Positions 1 to 12,934 are shown, counted from the first letter of the stretch. The stretch: 64,000 bases of DNA from Panicum virgatum (GCF_016808335.1 NC_053141.1:18049756-18113755), one strand, 5' to 3'. The notes: generated by a model not told the origin, from the sequence alone. A program made the numbers and translations.

Positions 1-337
1 ATCTCTTTCAGTGGCTAGTACTTTCAAACGCTTAACGAAATGAGACACACACCGCAACCTTAACCATTTTCGACTACACCAGCGGGGTATCACAACTACA
101 CAACCCTGCCCGTTGTCCTTATATTTCAGTAGGAATTAAAGTCAGTAAAATTCCTATTTGCTCGCGAGAGGCAGGAAACCCCTCGACTTCTACCATACCT
201 AATTAGCATGGCAACTAGTCGATAAAAAGATCCGGGTATCAAACATAGGTACCTAGGGATCATGCATCTAAGGTTTTCGATCAACGCCTAGAAAACTTGA
301 ATGCAGAAATAAACTTAGTACAACACATTATAAATAG

Positions 338-523
338 CTAGATGAATAGTAACTCAGAAAATAGTGGGCCTTCTTGGGCACTGTCAGGCAGAAAAACCTC
401 TGGGGCTTGGCCCAGATCTTGAGATAAGTTAGTACAGTTCAAATTAACCTCCTGATCAACACGAGAGTCCGCAGGCACCAGCTCGTATTCTCCGTCAGCA
501 AGATTAACTGCTTCTATATGCAA
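338..523 (-). other. LTR-embedded short acidic reading frame
   Basis: A 61-codon minus-strand frame rich in D and E (for example LADGEYELVPADSRVDQE). Similar short acidic frames sit at comparable places in three other long LTRs in this window (about 2780-2910 plus, 7067-7258 minus, 11311-11493 minus). It is probably part of the retroelement LTR and not a host gene. Whether it is translated is unknown. Confidence 0.35.
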
Positions 524-791
524 TGCAAGATTATGAGTTACTCATGGATAACGATTTCTTTCCTTCACGATAAAGTTGTAGTTCAACAAAAGTTAATTCA
601 GTGATGATCTCAATATTTCATTTCATGGGCAGTCATTTATGGAGTAGTAAACACAACTATGTTTCTTCATGAATGAGTGTGGGGTTTGGTTTTCATTTTA
701 TCATTAAAACACAGCATGCTTTCACTATTTCGTAACAACAAATCTACTCATGAGCTAGTGATGAAAAATTAAAGTAACACATATTAGATAC

Positions 792-3700
792 TGTAACACC
801 CCGGTGTTATTTTGATGCTAATGGCGTGTTTAATCGACATTTAAGGCTAATCGCTGTCATTAGCGCTAATTGAGTCCGTTTAGAAAACATCATTTAATCG
901 GTTTCGATCGTGTTTTTGTCCCTGATTTGAGCTTCAAATCAATTTTCGCCCAAAACAAAAGTTGTAGATATTTCCTTCCTCTAAAACTTTTATTTTGGCC
1001 AAATTTCAAGTCCCTATATCAAAATTTGGGTTTTGGCCAGTCAAACACGGGTCAAATCGAGTAAAAATCCTTTAAACGTTTACTGTTCTTCCCTATTCAG
1101 CCCTGTGAGCGCCCATGCCGGCGTGCTGGCCGTCGGCGAGCGACGCCACGTGTCGTGACCGCCGTCAAACCTCGTCGTCCGCGCACCGCTGTTATCCTCG
1201 CGGACGCCCTAGAAACTTCTTGTCTCGTCCCATTCTTTCCTTCCTCTTCCTCGGCGCACACTGAGCCACACGAGCAGAGCTCGCCGCCGTCGACGTCGCG
1301 CCGGCCGTGGCTCACTACCCCGCTTCGATCCCGCGCGCCCAGAGCCCCGCAGCATCGCCCTCCACCTCCTCCGCCCCTCCACAAACTCCGCAGAGCCCAA
1401 ACCCGACCGAAATCACGCCTCCACCGCCGCCCGCCATTGCCGTTCGTCCCCGAGCTTCGCCTCTCCGTTGAACCCCCACATCCGGTCCATCTCCGCACAA
1501 ATCAAGCCCCTGGTGAGCTCGGCCGCGCTCTTCTCTCCCTTCCCGAACACTTCTCCGGCCGAATCTCGCGCCACCGCCGCCGCAGCGCCGCCGCGCCGCC
1601 GTGCCCACGCCACCCCCCACGGCACGCACGCCGCGGGGCCGCCCTGCGCTGGCCTGTGGGCTGCCGCCGCGCTCCTCGGGGCCGCCTCGCCCCCTGGTCG
1701 CGAGCGGGCTCAGCCCCTCCGCCGGCCTGGGCCGCCGCCGGCGGGAACGCGGTGCGCCGCCGCCGCCCCTGCTCGGCGAGGTTGCCGCGCGCGCCTGGGC
1801 CGCTCCGCGCGCGCCCTGCCCAGCCGGCGCCGCCCTGCGCACCCGACCACCCCGGCCGCGGCTCGGCCAGGCAGCACCGCCGGCAGGCCGGCCCATGGCC
1901 GCCGCGCTTGCGCGGGCGTGCCGCCGTACCTGACCGGAGCAGAGCAGGGGAGCTGCCCCCTCTCTCTCTCTCCCTGTCAAGTGGGCCCCGGTGGTCAGGA
2001 GCTTTAGGGTGATGTTTATTTCTTTTGTTAATTTCGGCTGAAAGTTTGATAATTGTTAGAAAAATGCAGAAAAATCCTAAAAATGTAAACTAAGTTTTGT
2101 TAGGTTTCTAAAATCAAGGTCTTCAGAAGAAAAATACGGGTTCATGGGAATTGTCACTTTTGCCCCTGCTAAATTTAGGGTTTGTGTTTAAACTTGATTA
2201 TTTTGTACCGGTTGTTCTGTTTGTCTAAAAATCCTGAAAATTTTATGGTAACCTATTCTTTGTATGTGTAGTCCACTGAAAATTTCCAGGTGCAGGGCCT
2301 ATGTGTATCTTTGTGGATCTATTGTTGTTTGATTTCCTTTTCTAGAGTTAAAGTAAATACTTTTATATATCAGTAATTGTTGGTAATTTATTTATACACT
2401 CCTTATCAGTAGTGTTTCATGATAGAAAAGTTGTGCTACTAGATCGTTGCGGTTTGTTAAGTTTTGTGTTTAGCTAGTTCCTAGCTTTAGTCTTTCTTTA
2501 TTTTCACCGTGGCTAAGCAATGCCTTATTGCTTCTTTTTGTTTGTGATGCACCTAGCCTTCTTAATGCAAGTCTAGTAGTGTTGTTGAAAGGAAATACTT
2601 CAAGCTAAGCTCAGTCGGAAATTAAACCTGCCAAGCAGCGCCAAGTCGTTTCCTTTATCGCTAGTTTTCATGGTTGTTCGTTAAATGATTGCCCGTCATA
2701 TCTTCTTTTACTCGCATTGCATTTCCTCCTGAGTGCCTTGCACCGTTGTAACTCATGCATGGCATCTTTTCATACGTGTAGACGTCACGAACGAAGCGGT
2801 TTACGAGCTGGTTGCTGAGCCGGTCCAGGAGCCACAAGTAGGAGCACAGCAGGAGGACGCAGTCGAGCACGCTCCCGAAGAAATCGCTAACCCCGCTGAC
2901 CTGCAAGGCAAGCCCCGGAGCATATCCCTTATTTTAATTACTCCATGTTATATTAAAGTATTGTGCATTTTACGTTCAAGGAATTGATTGGAACCATAGA
3001 TGCATAATCTTGATAACCCAGTGTCCTTACTAGTGTAGTTATCGTTAGCATCGCTATGCTTAAGTAAATTCGGTAGAAGACGGGGGATTTCTGGTCACCC
3101 GCGAGATATAGGGTTGTTACTTCAGGTAGTGTTATGAGAATTAATGCAATGAGAAGGAAATTGGAGACCAGGCGGAGGAAAAGTTGGACATGATTGTTGA
3201 GTAAAGAAAGTTGAGTCTCCGCCTGTGTCGATTGAGGACCGTTCCGTTGTTGGCCCTTTGACTGAGGATTGAACAGTACTAACCACATGCCGGAAGTAGG
3301 AGGTAGTCGAAACTGGTAAGCTAATTACCTGATTTGCAACGATACTTTGAATCGCGACCTGCTACTCTGGGAGTGGGATGATGGCGGGTGTGGAGTGTAT
3401 GTCACCTCCTAGTTCTCTGGGAGTTCGCTGTGAGGGACCCTCCACCCGGGTTTTGGCACGCGTGATTCAGACGTCAGGGTAATGATGGGAAAGGTTGACA
3501 TATGTGGTCCGGCGTGGCTGCACGTGTCGTGTGAGTTAGGTCCACCTTGCAAGGTTAAATCGGATCGATTCGCCGTGACTCGCGGATATGAGAGCCTTGG
3601 TCAATGCGTCGCATCGTAGTAAGGATTGAAAGGTAGAAAGAGAGAAAAGATGAATTATGTTGATGTTCTTGAAAAGATAATATGATTAACTATGTGTGCT

Positions 3701-4394
3701 TTAGAGAATTAGGCAAACCTAGTTTCTAGCTATCAACACAATTGGAGCTAAAATATTGAAAGTAAGGATCCAATGTTCGTAGCTTTTCAGCAAAATAAAC
3801 CAGAGCCAAAGAGCTAGGCATGTCTAGGTAATGGGCTAAGTATACCCATAGACGGGTAAGCCTTGCTGAGTATTAGAGTACTCAGGGTTGGTTGTAACCC
3901 TTCTGAGCAGGTTGTATTCCGGAAGACTTCGAGGAAATTAGTGCATCCTGGAGTGGTCAGCCTCTTCCTCCAGGTTGGACGGTCGAGTGGGTTCCGTCTT
4001 CTCCGTGAAGTGAAGGCAGGTGAGCCTCACATCAGTGGGCAAGATGTGAAGTTCGTCTTTTGGTCATCGACGTTATATACCGTGCGGTATTTTGAAGCTT
4101 GTTTCAAACTGTTTGTATTTTTCCGCTGCGTTTGAACTCTGTATTCGAAATGTAACCTTGGCTTGTAAAACTTTATTGTAAATTAAGTTGGCTACTTTTG
4201 TTTAACTCTGGTTGTAAGTTAAGTTTGAAAACTTTTGTTGCTTGTAATCACATGTGCTCGTCTTTTGGCGAGAGTTCCTGTGCAATCGATCCTGGTTGCC
4301 TGCTGGGTGTACTGGTGAAGTGCAGTAGCGGAGGTTTAAGTTAAAAGGTTAATTAGTGCACTTGATCGGTATTATTTGGACTCTTTCTGTGACA
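792..4394 (+). mobile_element. 3.6-kb solo LTR (Ty3/Gypsy-like) with target-site duplication
   Basis: The block begins TGTAACACCCC and ends TTTCTGTGACA. It is bounded by identical 5-bp repeats GATAC at 787-791 and 4395-4399, as left by retrotransposon integration. It contains no internal pair of long direct repeats and no protein domain, so it is best read as a solo LTR left after LTR-LTR recombination. Inside are a very GC-rich block at about 1100-2000, a short acidic frame at about 2780-2910 preceded by a TAG splice-acceptor-like site, and a CTTGCTGAGTATTAGAGTAC segment at about 3861 resembling one in the LTR at 9917-13179. The frames inside the GC-rich block look like compositional artefacts. 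Confidence 0.8.
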
Positions 4395-6925
4395 GATACT
4401 CTAGCATATATGGCATAAGTTTCAGCATCTAACCATAAAGCAATTAACCATAACAAAACATGTAAGTAGATTACTCTAGTTACTTCACCTTTTTTCACAG
4501 AACGTTTGACATGGGTTCTGGTGCTATAAATTATATGGGAGCATCTACAAAGTATCTACTCAGTAATGTAATTTTTCCAGATTTTATTCACTTATACAGC
4601 AGAGGTGACAAAATGAACAAATTTAGCAAGCCATTAACTAAGATTAATTCTACAGAGAGTTATACAAGGGATATGGTTCTCAAATTTTTACCAGAGCCTA
4701 GTCATGAGCTACACACACTCCAGAAAAATTATCAAGCTTTATATCAACACGATAAATTAGTTATGCATTTAACTTATCACGAGTTAGCATAAATTTCTCA
4801 AAGTTTATTTGACTAGTACTGCATGTGAACTTTTTAATATAGCGAGCATAAAATCTAACTAAGAACATTTCCAAAAATCTTAATCGAATACGGTGTAGTT
4901 TACTCAGAACAAAAATGATAAATCTACCCATGACATACTAAGCATGATTTTTAACTAAATAAAAAATCAGTAGCTATAGCTAAAAATTTTCAGGCAGGAT
5001 AACAGAACAAAAATGAGACTTCAGAAATAAATATAGATTTTTATGAGCATAAAAACTATATATTATGAATTAAGTTGATTAAACAAGCATAAATCATGGT
5101 ATATAGCAAATGGACTCTAATAAATCTGAAATTTATGGATTAACAAGGTTTCAGTTACATATGCATGCAGTAGAAATTCCAGAGCATTTTTATGTATATG
5201 TTTTCAATTATTAAATCAAGAAAGTACACAATAGATTAGAGAATCTTGATTGTTCCAACATAATAACTGTTTTGGTTGGGTTCCATCTTTTTAATGTGAG
5301 CTTAAAATTCCATCAGTGATAACATATTCAAAAATCAAGGTCATTTGTTGAGTGGAACTTCCTGAACATGCTTGGGTTGATTTTCTTATTCTTTTTACTA
5401 GATTAAATTTGGTAGAGTTTCTGCAGATTTGACTGTTACAAAACTTGTAGATATTATTACAAGGATTCCAGATCAGTTGAGTTTGCATTTTTATGATTTT
5501 TCTGTGATTTGTTTAGTATTTTAGAAGTTCACTGCCATACACTGGAAATCTTGCAAACACACCCTCGAGCGAAAAAAACAAATTACAACCGTGTCCTTTG
5601 CCGGCCTTCTTCGCCGTCGCATCTTGCCGGTGGTGTTCTGCTAGGCAGGGCTTACCGGGGCTGCAACGGGGAGGCGCGTGAGAGAGAGAAGGTCGAGGAA
5701 CACCCACCCTTGTAGACGTTCGGATGGAGGAAGGTCGGAGACGAGCTCGCCGGCGCTAATGGCGGAGAAGATGTTCGGGTCGCCGGCGTTGTAGGCGAAG
5801 GAGGGCTCGGTGTAGAGGAACGTCGCGTGCACGAGCACCGCGAGAGCGTGAGGAAGCTCCTGGGGTAGCTCTCGTGCACGTTCTCCCTCTGGGTTGGCCG
5901 GTCCGCGGTGAGCCCGAGCTCGCCGGTGGCGGCGCAGAAGGGGAACGGCGACGGGGAAGGGTTTGGGTTCGATTCCGTGTGCGTGGAGCTTAACTAGGGT
6001 GTGGCGAAGCTGTTGGGGTGGTTGGGTGGTGCAATGCGGGGCTGTGGTGGCCGGTCCGCGCGAGCTAGATCTCGCCGGCCATGGCGGACGGTGGAAGGAG
6101 GGAGAAGAAAGGGAAGTCGCGCGACGGCGGGGCTCTGGGGTTACTTATAGGCCAGAGAGCACCTGGGCGAGGGGAGTGGCATCTGGGGGAGGCTGGTTTG
6201 GTCTGAGGCGACTCGACGGCGGGCTAGCAGGGCGAGCAGCGGTGCGGCGCATGGCGGGGCGGCGTGGCGGCTCGGGAGGGCCTCAGGGGCGCGTGTCCTC
6301 TTGGGGAGATGCCAAGGGGCAGGCCAGGTGGCGCTGGAGGGCTTCCCCGGGTCCATTTGGCCGCAGACGCGCCGTGGACGAGGTCCACCGGTGGCGTACG
6401 GCGGGCGGCGGGCGAAACAGAGAGAAATAGAGAGGGGAGATGAAGATGAGGGCCTTTTTGTGATTTCTGAAAATTCAGGGACCTCTCGGTAAACTAAAAA
6501 TATCTCCTACTTAGAGGGCTCAAACGAAAAAGTGTTGAATACCAATTTTGCATAACTTTTCAAGATCTACAACTTTTGTGTTATGCAAATTTTCATTTGA
6601 TACTCACATTGTGAACTATTTGTAAATTTTCAAACTTGCACAAAAGGGCTTTGGTTTTATTCAGTTTTTGATTGGTTTTTGGCTGAAGTTCAATTGAGCA
6701 CATGTCAATTAAAGTACCTCTCATGAGCCAACTAATTTTTCGTGCACAAATTTGAATTGAAATTTGAGTAGCTTTTCACTCATTTTTCTTTCTCCTTTAA
6801 TTTCTTTGGTATACTTTGACTTTTATTTGACCTCTCCTCTTTGAATTAATTTCCTACATTTTTCTTTTAAGTTTAAAGGGGGTACAGTGATCTGTATTTA
6901 AGTGTACTGACAACTGAGGTGTCAC

Positions 6926-8248
6926 ACCCAGCTACCCTGGTCTCAGCCAGATCCCTTCGTATCCTATTCTCAGCTCTAGATATGCATGACTACTCAGATG
7001 CATGCATGAGCACACGCAATCACTCAAGTACTGGTATATGTAATCGATCCTACACCCAGGCTACAGCTAAACGTCCTCACATGGATGCAACCGCTCACGT
7101 AGGGGTCGATGAAACTTGCCTTCGCTTACGTACGCGTCGGCGACGGCGGCTTCCTGCTCGTGGTACGGGTCTTCTGGCTCCTTGGCAGGCTCCTCCTCGG
7201 TCACTCCGTGATCTACAGGCGAAAACGACACAACCGGCAAACAAACACAAGCAAGCAATAAAATAAGCTCAAATGGAGATGAAAATAGGAGGAATGGATA
7301 GTATATGATTTGAGAGTTTAGGAAATAGAGTTACATGAAAAGGAGTTGATATGAAGGAGATATTGAGTTTACAGTATTGATTGGTAGAATGATTTGGATT
7401 AAGTGCTCATGGCCTGGTGGGTGTTTTGGGCCTTTATTAGTGTTGTGGAATTAATGGTCGGGGAGCTGCCTGCCATCTCACCTTGGCGCGAAACAGCTCG
7501 AGGAAGAGGGCCAGCTGTTGGAGCTTCGTCTCATGAGTGAGCTGGGCTCGGGAGGAGTGGTTCAGCTAGCGGAGCGAAGCGGCTCGGTGTGCTTGGGCTG
7601 GTGACGGGGCTCGTCACGGCCTTGCTCCTTTTATAGGCGAGGAGAGCAGCAGCGGCATCGCGCAGGGACGGGCGACGGCGTGGGCTGCGGTAGCTCGTCG
7701 TCAACGCGAATAGTGGCAGCACTGAAGGCGCGAGCGCCGAGGCGGCAAAGCCGGCGAGGACGCTGCAGCGGCGTGGGCGTGGTGGGGACGTGGGGTGGGC
7801 AGCACGGCGTGGTACCGGTGGCAGTGCACGGTCTCGTCGTAGGGCCGGCGTGTCGCGCGTGCGCGAGCGAGAGCGAGCGGGTGAGGCGGTTCGGCGGAAA
7901 AAATCTCGGACGGCACTGTGTGTGGGGACCCCGATTTATAGCGAGGTGGGTGCTGCCATGACGGGTCATTTCAAGGTCAATGGTGTGGGTACTCTGTGGC
8001 TTCCAGGGCACTATCATGATTGTCTGAGAATTATGGCATGGTACTGTGACTCGAGAGGCTTTTATGGAGACGAGATGATTTTTGTCGTAGGTGCAAGCAT
8101 GCGTATGCTGGTTACTGGAGGGAACGAATGTACTAACGCAAGACAAGAGTATAGAATAGTTTGCCTAGTAATTATGTAATACCTCATATGACGTTAGTAT
8201 TATTTTACGTTACTAGTTTAATTGCAACATAAGTTTTATTTTAGTGAT
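6926..8248 (-). mobile_element. Partial long LTR interrupted by a copia-like LTR
   Basis: On the minus strand an LTR-like sequence starts TGTAACATCCCAG at 8973, is interrupted by the 8249-8950 insertion, and resumes at 8248 running left. It contains a GC-rich block at about 7640-7940, TATA-like TATAAAAGG on the minus strand near 7630, and an acidic frame at 7067-7258 (VDHGVTEEEP) preceded by a CTGTAG acceptor-like site. By eye it does not match the LTR at 9917-13179 beyond the first bases and general layout, so the two may not be the LTR pair of one insertion. No host gene is seen. Confidence 0.5.
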
Positions 8249-8950
8249 TGTTGGAAATTGAGGTGGCCCTACTAAGTTGCGGATCTACACCAACTCACTT
8301 CAGAGTCGGTCAGCTTCTAGTTACTTAGTGTACCGGGTCCTTTTGACAGCAGAGCCGCCTTTTGCTTCCGGGAGGCAGAGCCTACCAACAGATAAAGCTG
8401 GTTTCCGGGTGGCAGAGCCAACCTTCGATGAAGCCCAAACCCTTCTGTGATCCCAGGTGATAGAGCCAACATTCGATGGATCACGACTTATACACTAAGT
8501 GCTAAGCTTAACCGGGAGACTAACACTTATAAAGACGCTTATCTTATTGGAGCAACAAAGGAACACACACCTAGCACACTCTACCTATGCTCACTTCTAC
8601 CATGCCCTTGGATGTGTGTGGGATGGAGTAGTATGGCATGGCAAGGGGTGGCACCCTCATTATATAGGCACCCATACCATCTTGGATGAGTGACACATGT
8701 CACACTCTAGGAAGTTCCCTACAAATATCTAAGTTCCCTACAAATATCTAAGTTCCCTACAAATATCTATTTCTAGAAAATTCTAAATTTTAGCATGACA
8801 AGAAAATATCCAAGCTTCATGTCTTCTTATAATTCTTGTGGAACATTCTAGAACCTTGTCATGGTGAACAAAATTATGCCATGGTTTATCCTTATTTTTA
8901 TAGAACCTTCTAGGAGTTTGCATTATATATTTCAACACTCCCCCTTAATC
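8249..8950 (-). mobile_element. Copia-like solo LTR keeping its polypurine tract
   Basis: Read on the minus strand, an LTR of 689 bp begins TGTTGAAATATA at 8937 and ends TTTCCAACA at 8249. It is preceded by a 13-base internal remnant GATTAAGGGGGAG (8938-8950), which looks like the polypurine tract next to a 3' LTR. Identical 5-bp sequences GTGAT flank the whole block at 8244-8248 and 8951-8955, so remnant plus LTR may be the inserted unit, although a 5-bp match could be chance. No PBS or coding domain is present. Confidence 0.6.
8712..8768. repeat. Three tandem 19-bp units inside the copia-like LTR
   Basis: The unit AAGTTCCCTACAAATATCT occurs three times head to tail without change at 8712-8730, 8731-8749 and 8750-8768. 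It may be an LTR regulatory repeat or slippage product. Confidence 0.9.
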
Positions 8951-9047
8951 GTGATGAAAACTGGGATGTTACACATGGGGATTCTTCCTCGATCCTGATA
9001 GGGCGCTTCTTCAGTGGAAGACACTGATCCATCACGTCATCTTCGGT

Positions 9048-9771
9048 CTAAGTACCCTTATCCCAGTGGGTTTCTTCCGGTTCTTCCTCTTCGGTCTGAG
9101 TGCCTACGTCCCATTGAGCTTCTTCGGGTTCTTCTTCTACTTCCTCTATCCACCCACCTATTCCTCTGCGAGCCTCGTACTCTTGCATTCGGGCTTGGAG
9201 AGCGGCTAGGGAATTCTCGGCGCGCGTGGCTCTTGTCTGTTGTTCTTCCAGTTCTGCCTCACACTCTTGCATTTGGGCTTGGAGAGCGGCTAGGGAATAC
9301 TCGGCGTGTGCGGCTCTTGTCTGTTGTTCATCCAGTACTTGGGTTGCCTATTCTGCTCTATGGACTTGTTGCTTCAGTTGTGCCGCTTGTTCATGGTAGA
9401 GCTCATCCAGGCCGGTGAATCCATGTGCGTCCTCTTCCTTCAGTAGGCGGGAAAAATCCCATAGGAGTCTGCTGAAGATGATGCTTGTAGATCACACGCA
9501 GACGTCGGAGGGCTTTACGGGCGGCTTTCTGGTAGGTGTCAGGGAAACGAAAACCAGTGGTGGAGATGAACCAGGGATCCACACCAGGGTAGCGGGTGCT
9601 CTTTCCCACAAAAATCATTACGTCACACCGAAGAGTGCCCCTGGAATCGTACTCCCGGTAGACGTACTCTGGTGGGTCCACCACTCCAATGCGTTCTAGG
9701 CTGAGTATCAATAACTTAGGAAGGCCGGGCTCTACGTGACAGATTCCGCCAATCCATCCATTGTCAGCCAT
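9048..9771 (-). pseudogene. Broken retroelement-associated reading frame
   Basis: The minus-strand frame starting at 9771 (MADNGWIGGICHVEPGLPK) runs to a stop near 9403. Similarity to a coiled-coil tail resumes in another frame (DELYHEQAAQLKQQVHRAE), meets a stop, and continues as a repeated A/E/Q-rich heptad segment (ATRAENSLAALQARMQEYE) to 9048. The pattern is an N-terminal globular part followed by a coiled coil, as I recall from a family of frames in non-autonomous grass LTR elements; the family has no function I can name. At least one frameshift or deletion near 9430 and one in-frame stop near 9350 break it. It lies just inside the Met-type primer site at 9899-9910, as expected for the first frame of a minus-strand element. 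Confidence 0.6.
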
Positions 9772-9898
9772 CTGGAACAGAGCAAGAACCAGTGGTGAGT
9801 GTTTGTGTGAAAGAAGGATTAAGGAAAGAAAAGTCCTAATGTGAAAGGGCCTGAAAAAGAGTTTTGCTCCTAGGGTCACGTCCTACGGCCAACCTACG

Positions 9899-9910
9899 GC
9901 TCTGATACTA
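9899..9910 (-). other. Primer-binding site, initiator-Met tRNA type
   Basis: The minus strand reads TAGTATCAGAGC, one mismatch from the classical plant retroelement primer site TGGTATCAGAGC complementary to initiator tRNA-Met. It lies a few bases inside the LTR at 9917-13179, which sets the element on the minus strand. Confidence 0.75.
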
Positions 9911-11310
9911 CCTAAAGCGTCCCCTCATGAGAGAAGACTTAAATGCGATACAAACATCAGTCCCAGGAGGCTGATGACACATTTATTACATCAGATGGTT
10001 CATTACCGTACAACTCTACGCGGTAGTGAGCAGAGAAGCGCCACTATCGCGAGGATTACAACCCACACCCACACAACGATATTAAATATAAAAAAAGGGT
10101 CATCAAAGTCTTGCGCCATGCGGAATCTCCTGCTGGTGACCCAAATCCACAGGCAAGGCTGGGTGCAGGACGGTACCCTACTCAACGTCCTCTGGAACGA
10201 AGTCGGGTCTTCCTCCATAAAAATTAAGAATGGGGTGAGTACAAACGTACTCAGCAAGTCCAACCACACCCACGGAGGGGGTATAAACAGAATATAATGC
10301 ACAGGGTAATTCAAGGATAAGGCTAGGGTTTGCTTTTGCGGAAAGCAATATTTTATGCAAAGGTTCCTTTTGAAAGAGAACACTTCCATAACCAGTTTTT
10401 TGTACCGAGTAACACGAGGGGTTGATCCACACAGGATCCAAGTTTTAAGCTGCTACCGGACTCCTCATCCGCCGTAGCACACAGCACAACAGCCGGACAC
10501 ATTTATAGAACAACTCACGCCAACCCATCCCACAATAAACACTAGTTATGTGACCACACCGTAACTCGCCCAGTACCGTGGGCATGGCTATTCGAATAGA
10601 TTCTTAACTCTGCAGAGGTTTGCAACTTTACCCATAAGCGGCGTACCGCAACTCGATCACCTTAGTGTCGGTGCAGATCCCAACAAAGCCATTACCCACC
10701 TTAGCTAGACCTGACTAGACATCACGGGATGCACCAAGGGGTCATTGACCTATCACAGAGGTTGTAACCGGGGCATAAGTCACACAGAGCTAATCCCTTC
10801 TCCTTGATCACCCGTTGCTCTCAGCTCTCCTGATGGCTATCAGACTAACTAGTGGGGTTTATGCTAAGCCGTTGCCCATACAACGGTCGAGTGGTTTGCA
10901 CGATAGTGGAGTTAGGTGAGATGACACACCAACTCGGTCCTTAGTGGTGACAAGATGGATATCTCCCTTCCTTGCTCTGCCACGCAGGCACAAGCACACC
11001 AAATGGCAAATCACACATAAATGCCATCCATCCCGTCTAGACTCATCTTTCGAAAATTTCCACTTTTATCCCTTCCCACACACACACACATTTTCTTTAT
11101 AAAACAAGTTGTATTGAGTATGAGATCCTAACCGTTCTAGTAGTGATTAACATCCAAACAACACATTCAGACATTAACCTAGGTGGTCAAGGAATGGTTA
11201 TAACAAATCAAGGGATGGCTATCCAACCATGTTTTCAGCAGGCAAAACATATGCAATTTTGTAAAACAGGCCAATAGGTTGTGTTTATAAAAATTGGGAC
11301 AAAACATGCA

Positions 11311-11493
11311 TCAAAGGATGGGATTGAACTTGCCGTCTTCGAAGCCTTCAGGGAGGTCCTGGTCAAAGCACTGTCCTTCGGGCTCGGGGTCGCGGAACTG
11401 GTCCTCGTTCGCTGGTTCGCAGTACTGCTCGTCAACGGGCTCTCCTTCGTTCACACCGTGGTCTACGACGCATACAAACAAACACACAATCAA
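11311..11493 (-). other. LTR-embedded short acidic reading frame
   Basis: A minus-strand frame with VDHGVNEGEPVDEQYCEP, ending near GFEDGKFNPIL. It is preceded by a GTCGTAG acceptor-like site and ends with GGCAAGTTC. The frame at 7067-7258 has the same start (VDHGVTEEEP) and a similar EGKFHRP end, despite differing in between. It is probably a retroelement feature. Confidence 0.4.
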
Positions 11494-12934
11494 GAAAAGA
11501 AATAAAAGTTTTATCGTTGAGCCCGAATCGGAAATAATTAAGATATGGAGTTCGGAGTAATATTTTCGGGCGGTTTCCTAATGGCATGGACAAAACTATG
11601 TCATGAGAGGCGTGGTAAAGTTTTAGGTAGATCCGAGGTCGTTTGGCCCATGAAATGATAGGTTACAGGAAGGTTTAGGGGTTAAATAAGGGTCCAGGGA
11701 CTTGTTTGTAATTATATTTGAGAAGGCAGGGGCTTGGTTTGTATTTTAGAAACTATTTGGGTTATTTTAAAAATGGTCAGGGGTTTATTTATAAATATGT
11801 TGCATAGTGGAAGGGTTTGTTTGTGAATATCATAAAGGATAGGGTGTTATTTGAAAGAAACCAAAGGGTGGAAGGGTTCTTAATTAAATAGAACAGAGGG
11901 GAGGGGGTTATGGGCAAAAGTGCCCTGTCTTCTTCCTCCCCTCGCGCTGAGGAATAGGGGAGGGGGCGGCGCGTCGCCGGCGGCGCCAGAGCGGCGGCTC
12001 TGGGGCTCGGGAGCGGCCGGGAGGAGGGGGAAAAGAGGGAGAGAGGCTCAAGGGGTCGATTCCCCCCTCGATTTTGGGGAAGGAGGCCCGCAGGACGGGG
12101 ATTCATGGCGGCGGGTGGCAGCAGGCGGCGGAGGCCATGGTGACGCTGCGGTGGGGCTTTCCAGCGGCCAAGGTGAGGAGGGGGACTGAGAGGGAGGCGA
12201 GGAGATCCTAATGCACCTCTTATCCTGGGCAGAGGCAGCACGAGGGGGCGGCTCCGCGGTGGCCGGTGTGCTCGGCGGCTGTGGCGGTGGTGGCGACACT
12301 GAGAGCTCGGGGAGGTGGCTAGGGATGGCGGTGGAGGTCGTGGTGATGGCAGAACGCGCCGTGGGGGTCTATTTAAGGGCGAGGTAAGGCGGTGGGCGGT
12401 GGCCGGGTTGGTGGCGGCTCGGCGAGCTTCGCGGCCGGCCTTAATGGCGCTTGGCCGTTACCGCGGTGTCGTGAAGTGGCGGCGCGGGCGGCAAGATGGC
12501 CACAGGATGATGCGACCGCTCAGGCAGGCGGCGAGCGGGGCCGGTGGCGTTGTGCGGCTTGACGGCAGAGGTCGCGGCGAGCAATGCCGCTCGTGTCACG
12601 AGTGAGCGTGCACAGGAGCAGTCGGTAGCGAGGGCGGGGCATGCACGTGGGCTCTGTTCGCGGGCTCGGGCGTCGCAGCAGGCAAGCGGCGAGCGGCGCG
12701 GCGGCGACGACGGCCTTGCGGTGCGTGGCGTGGCAGGCGTGCGGAGCGGCGGCGAGCGTCGCGGCGGGTGGCCCGGCCACGTGGAGCACGCATGCGCGTG
12801 GGCAGGCCGGGGCGTGCACGCGCACAGGGGCTGGGGCGGGCGGCGTGGCTCGGACGCGCGCAGGAGGGCGAGGTCGGGGTGCCGGGCCGGCGTGCGGAGC
12901 AGGGGCAGGCCGGTCTGAGCCGCGCTCGGGGAAG

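Larger units (their letters stand above)
1..6925 (-). mobile_element. Long-LTR retroelement remnant interrupted by a later insertion
   Basis: This stretch reads as one minus-strand long LTR, running from a possible edge at 6925 (minus strand begins TGTGACACCTC) leftwards out of the window. It is split by the solo LTR at 792-4394. It has the layout of the other long LTRs here: an AT-rich outer part, a GC-rich block at about 5600-6430, and a short acidic reading frame at 338-523. No gag or pol sequence is visible. The edge at 6925 is uncertain because the local sequence GGTGTCACACC is nearly palindromic and could also be read as a plus-strand LTR start. There is no host gene in 4400-6925. Confidence 0.45.

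Noticed and set aside
1155..2012. Long GC-rich frames on both strands
   Set aside because: They sit in the GC-rich block of the solo LTR, overlap one another in several frames, and are Pro/Arg/Ala-rich without motifs.
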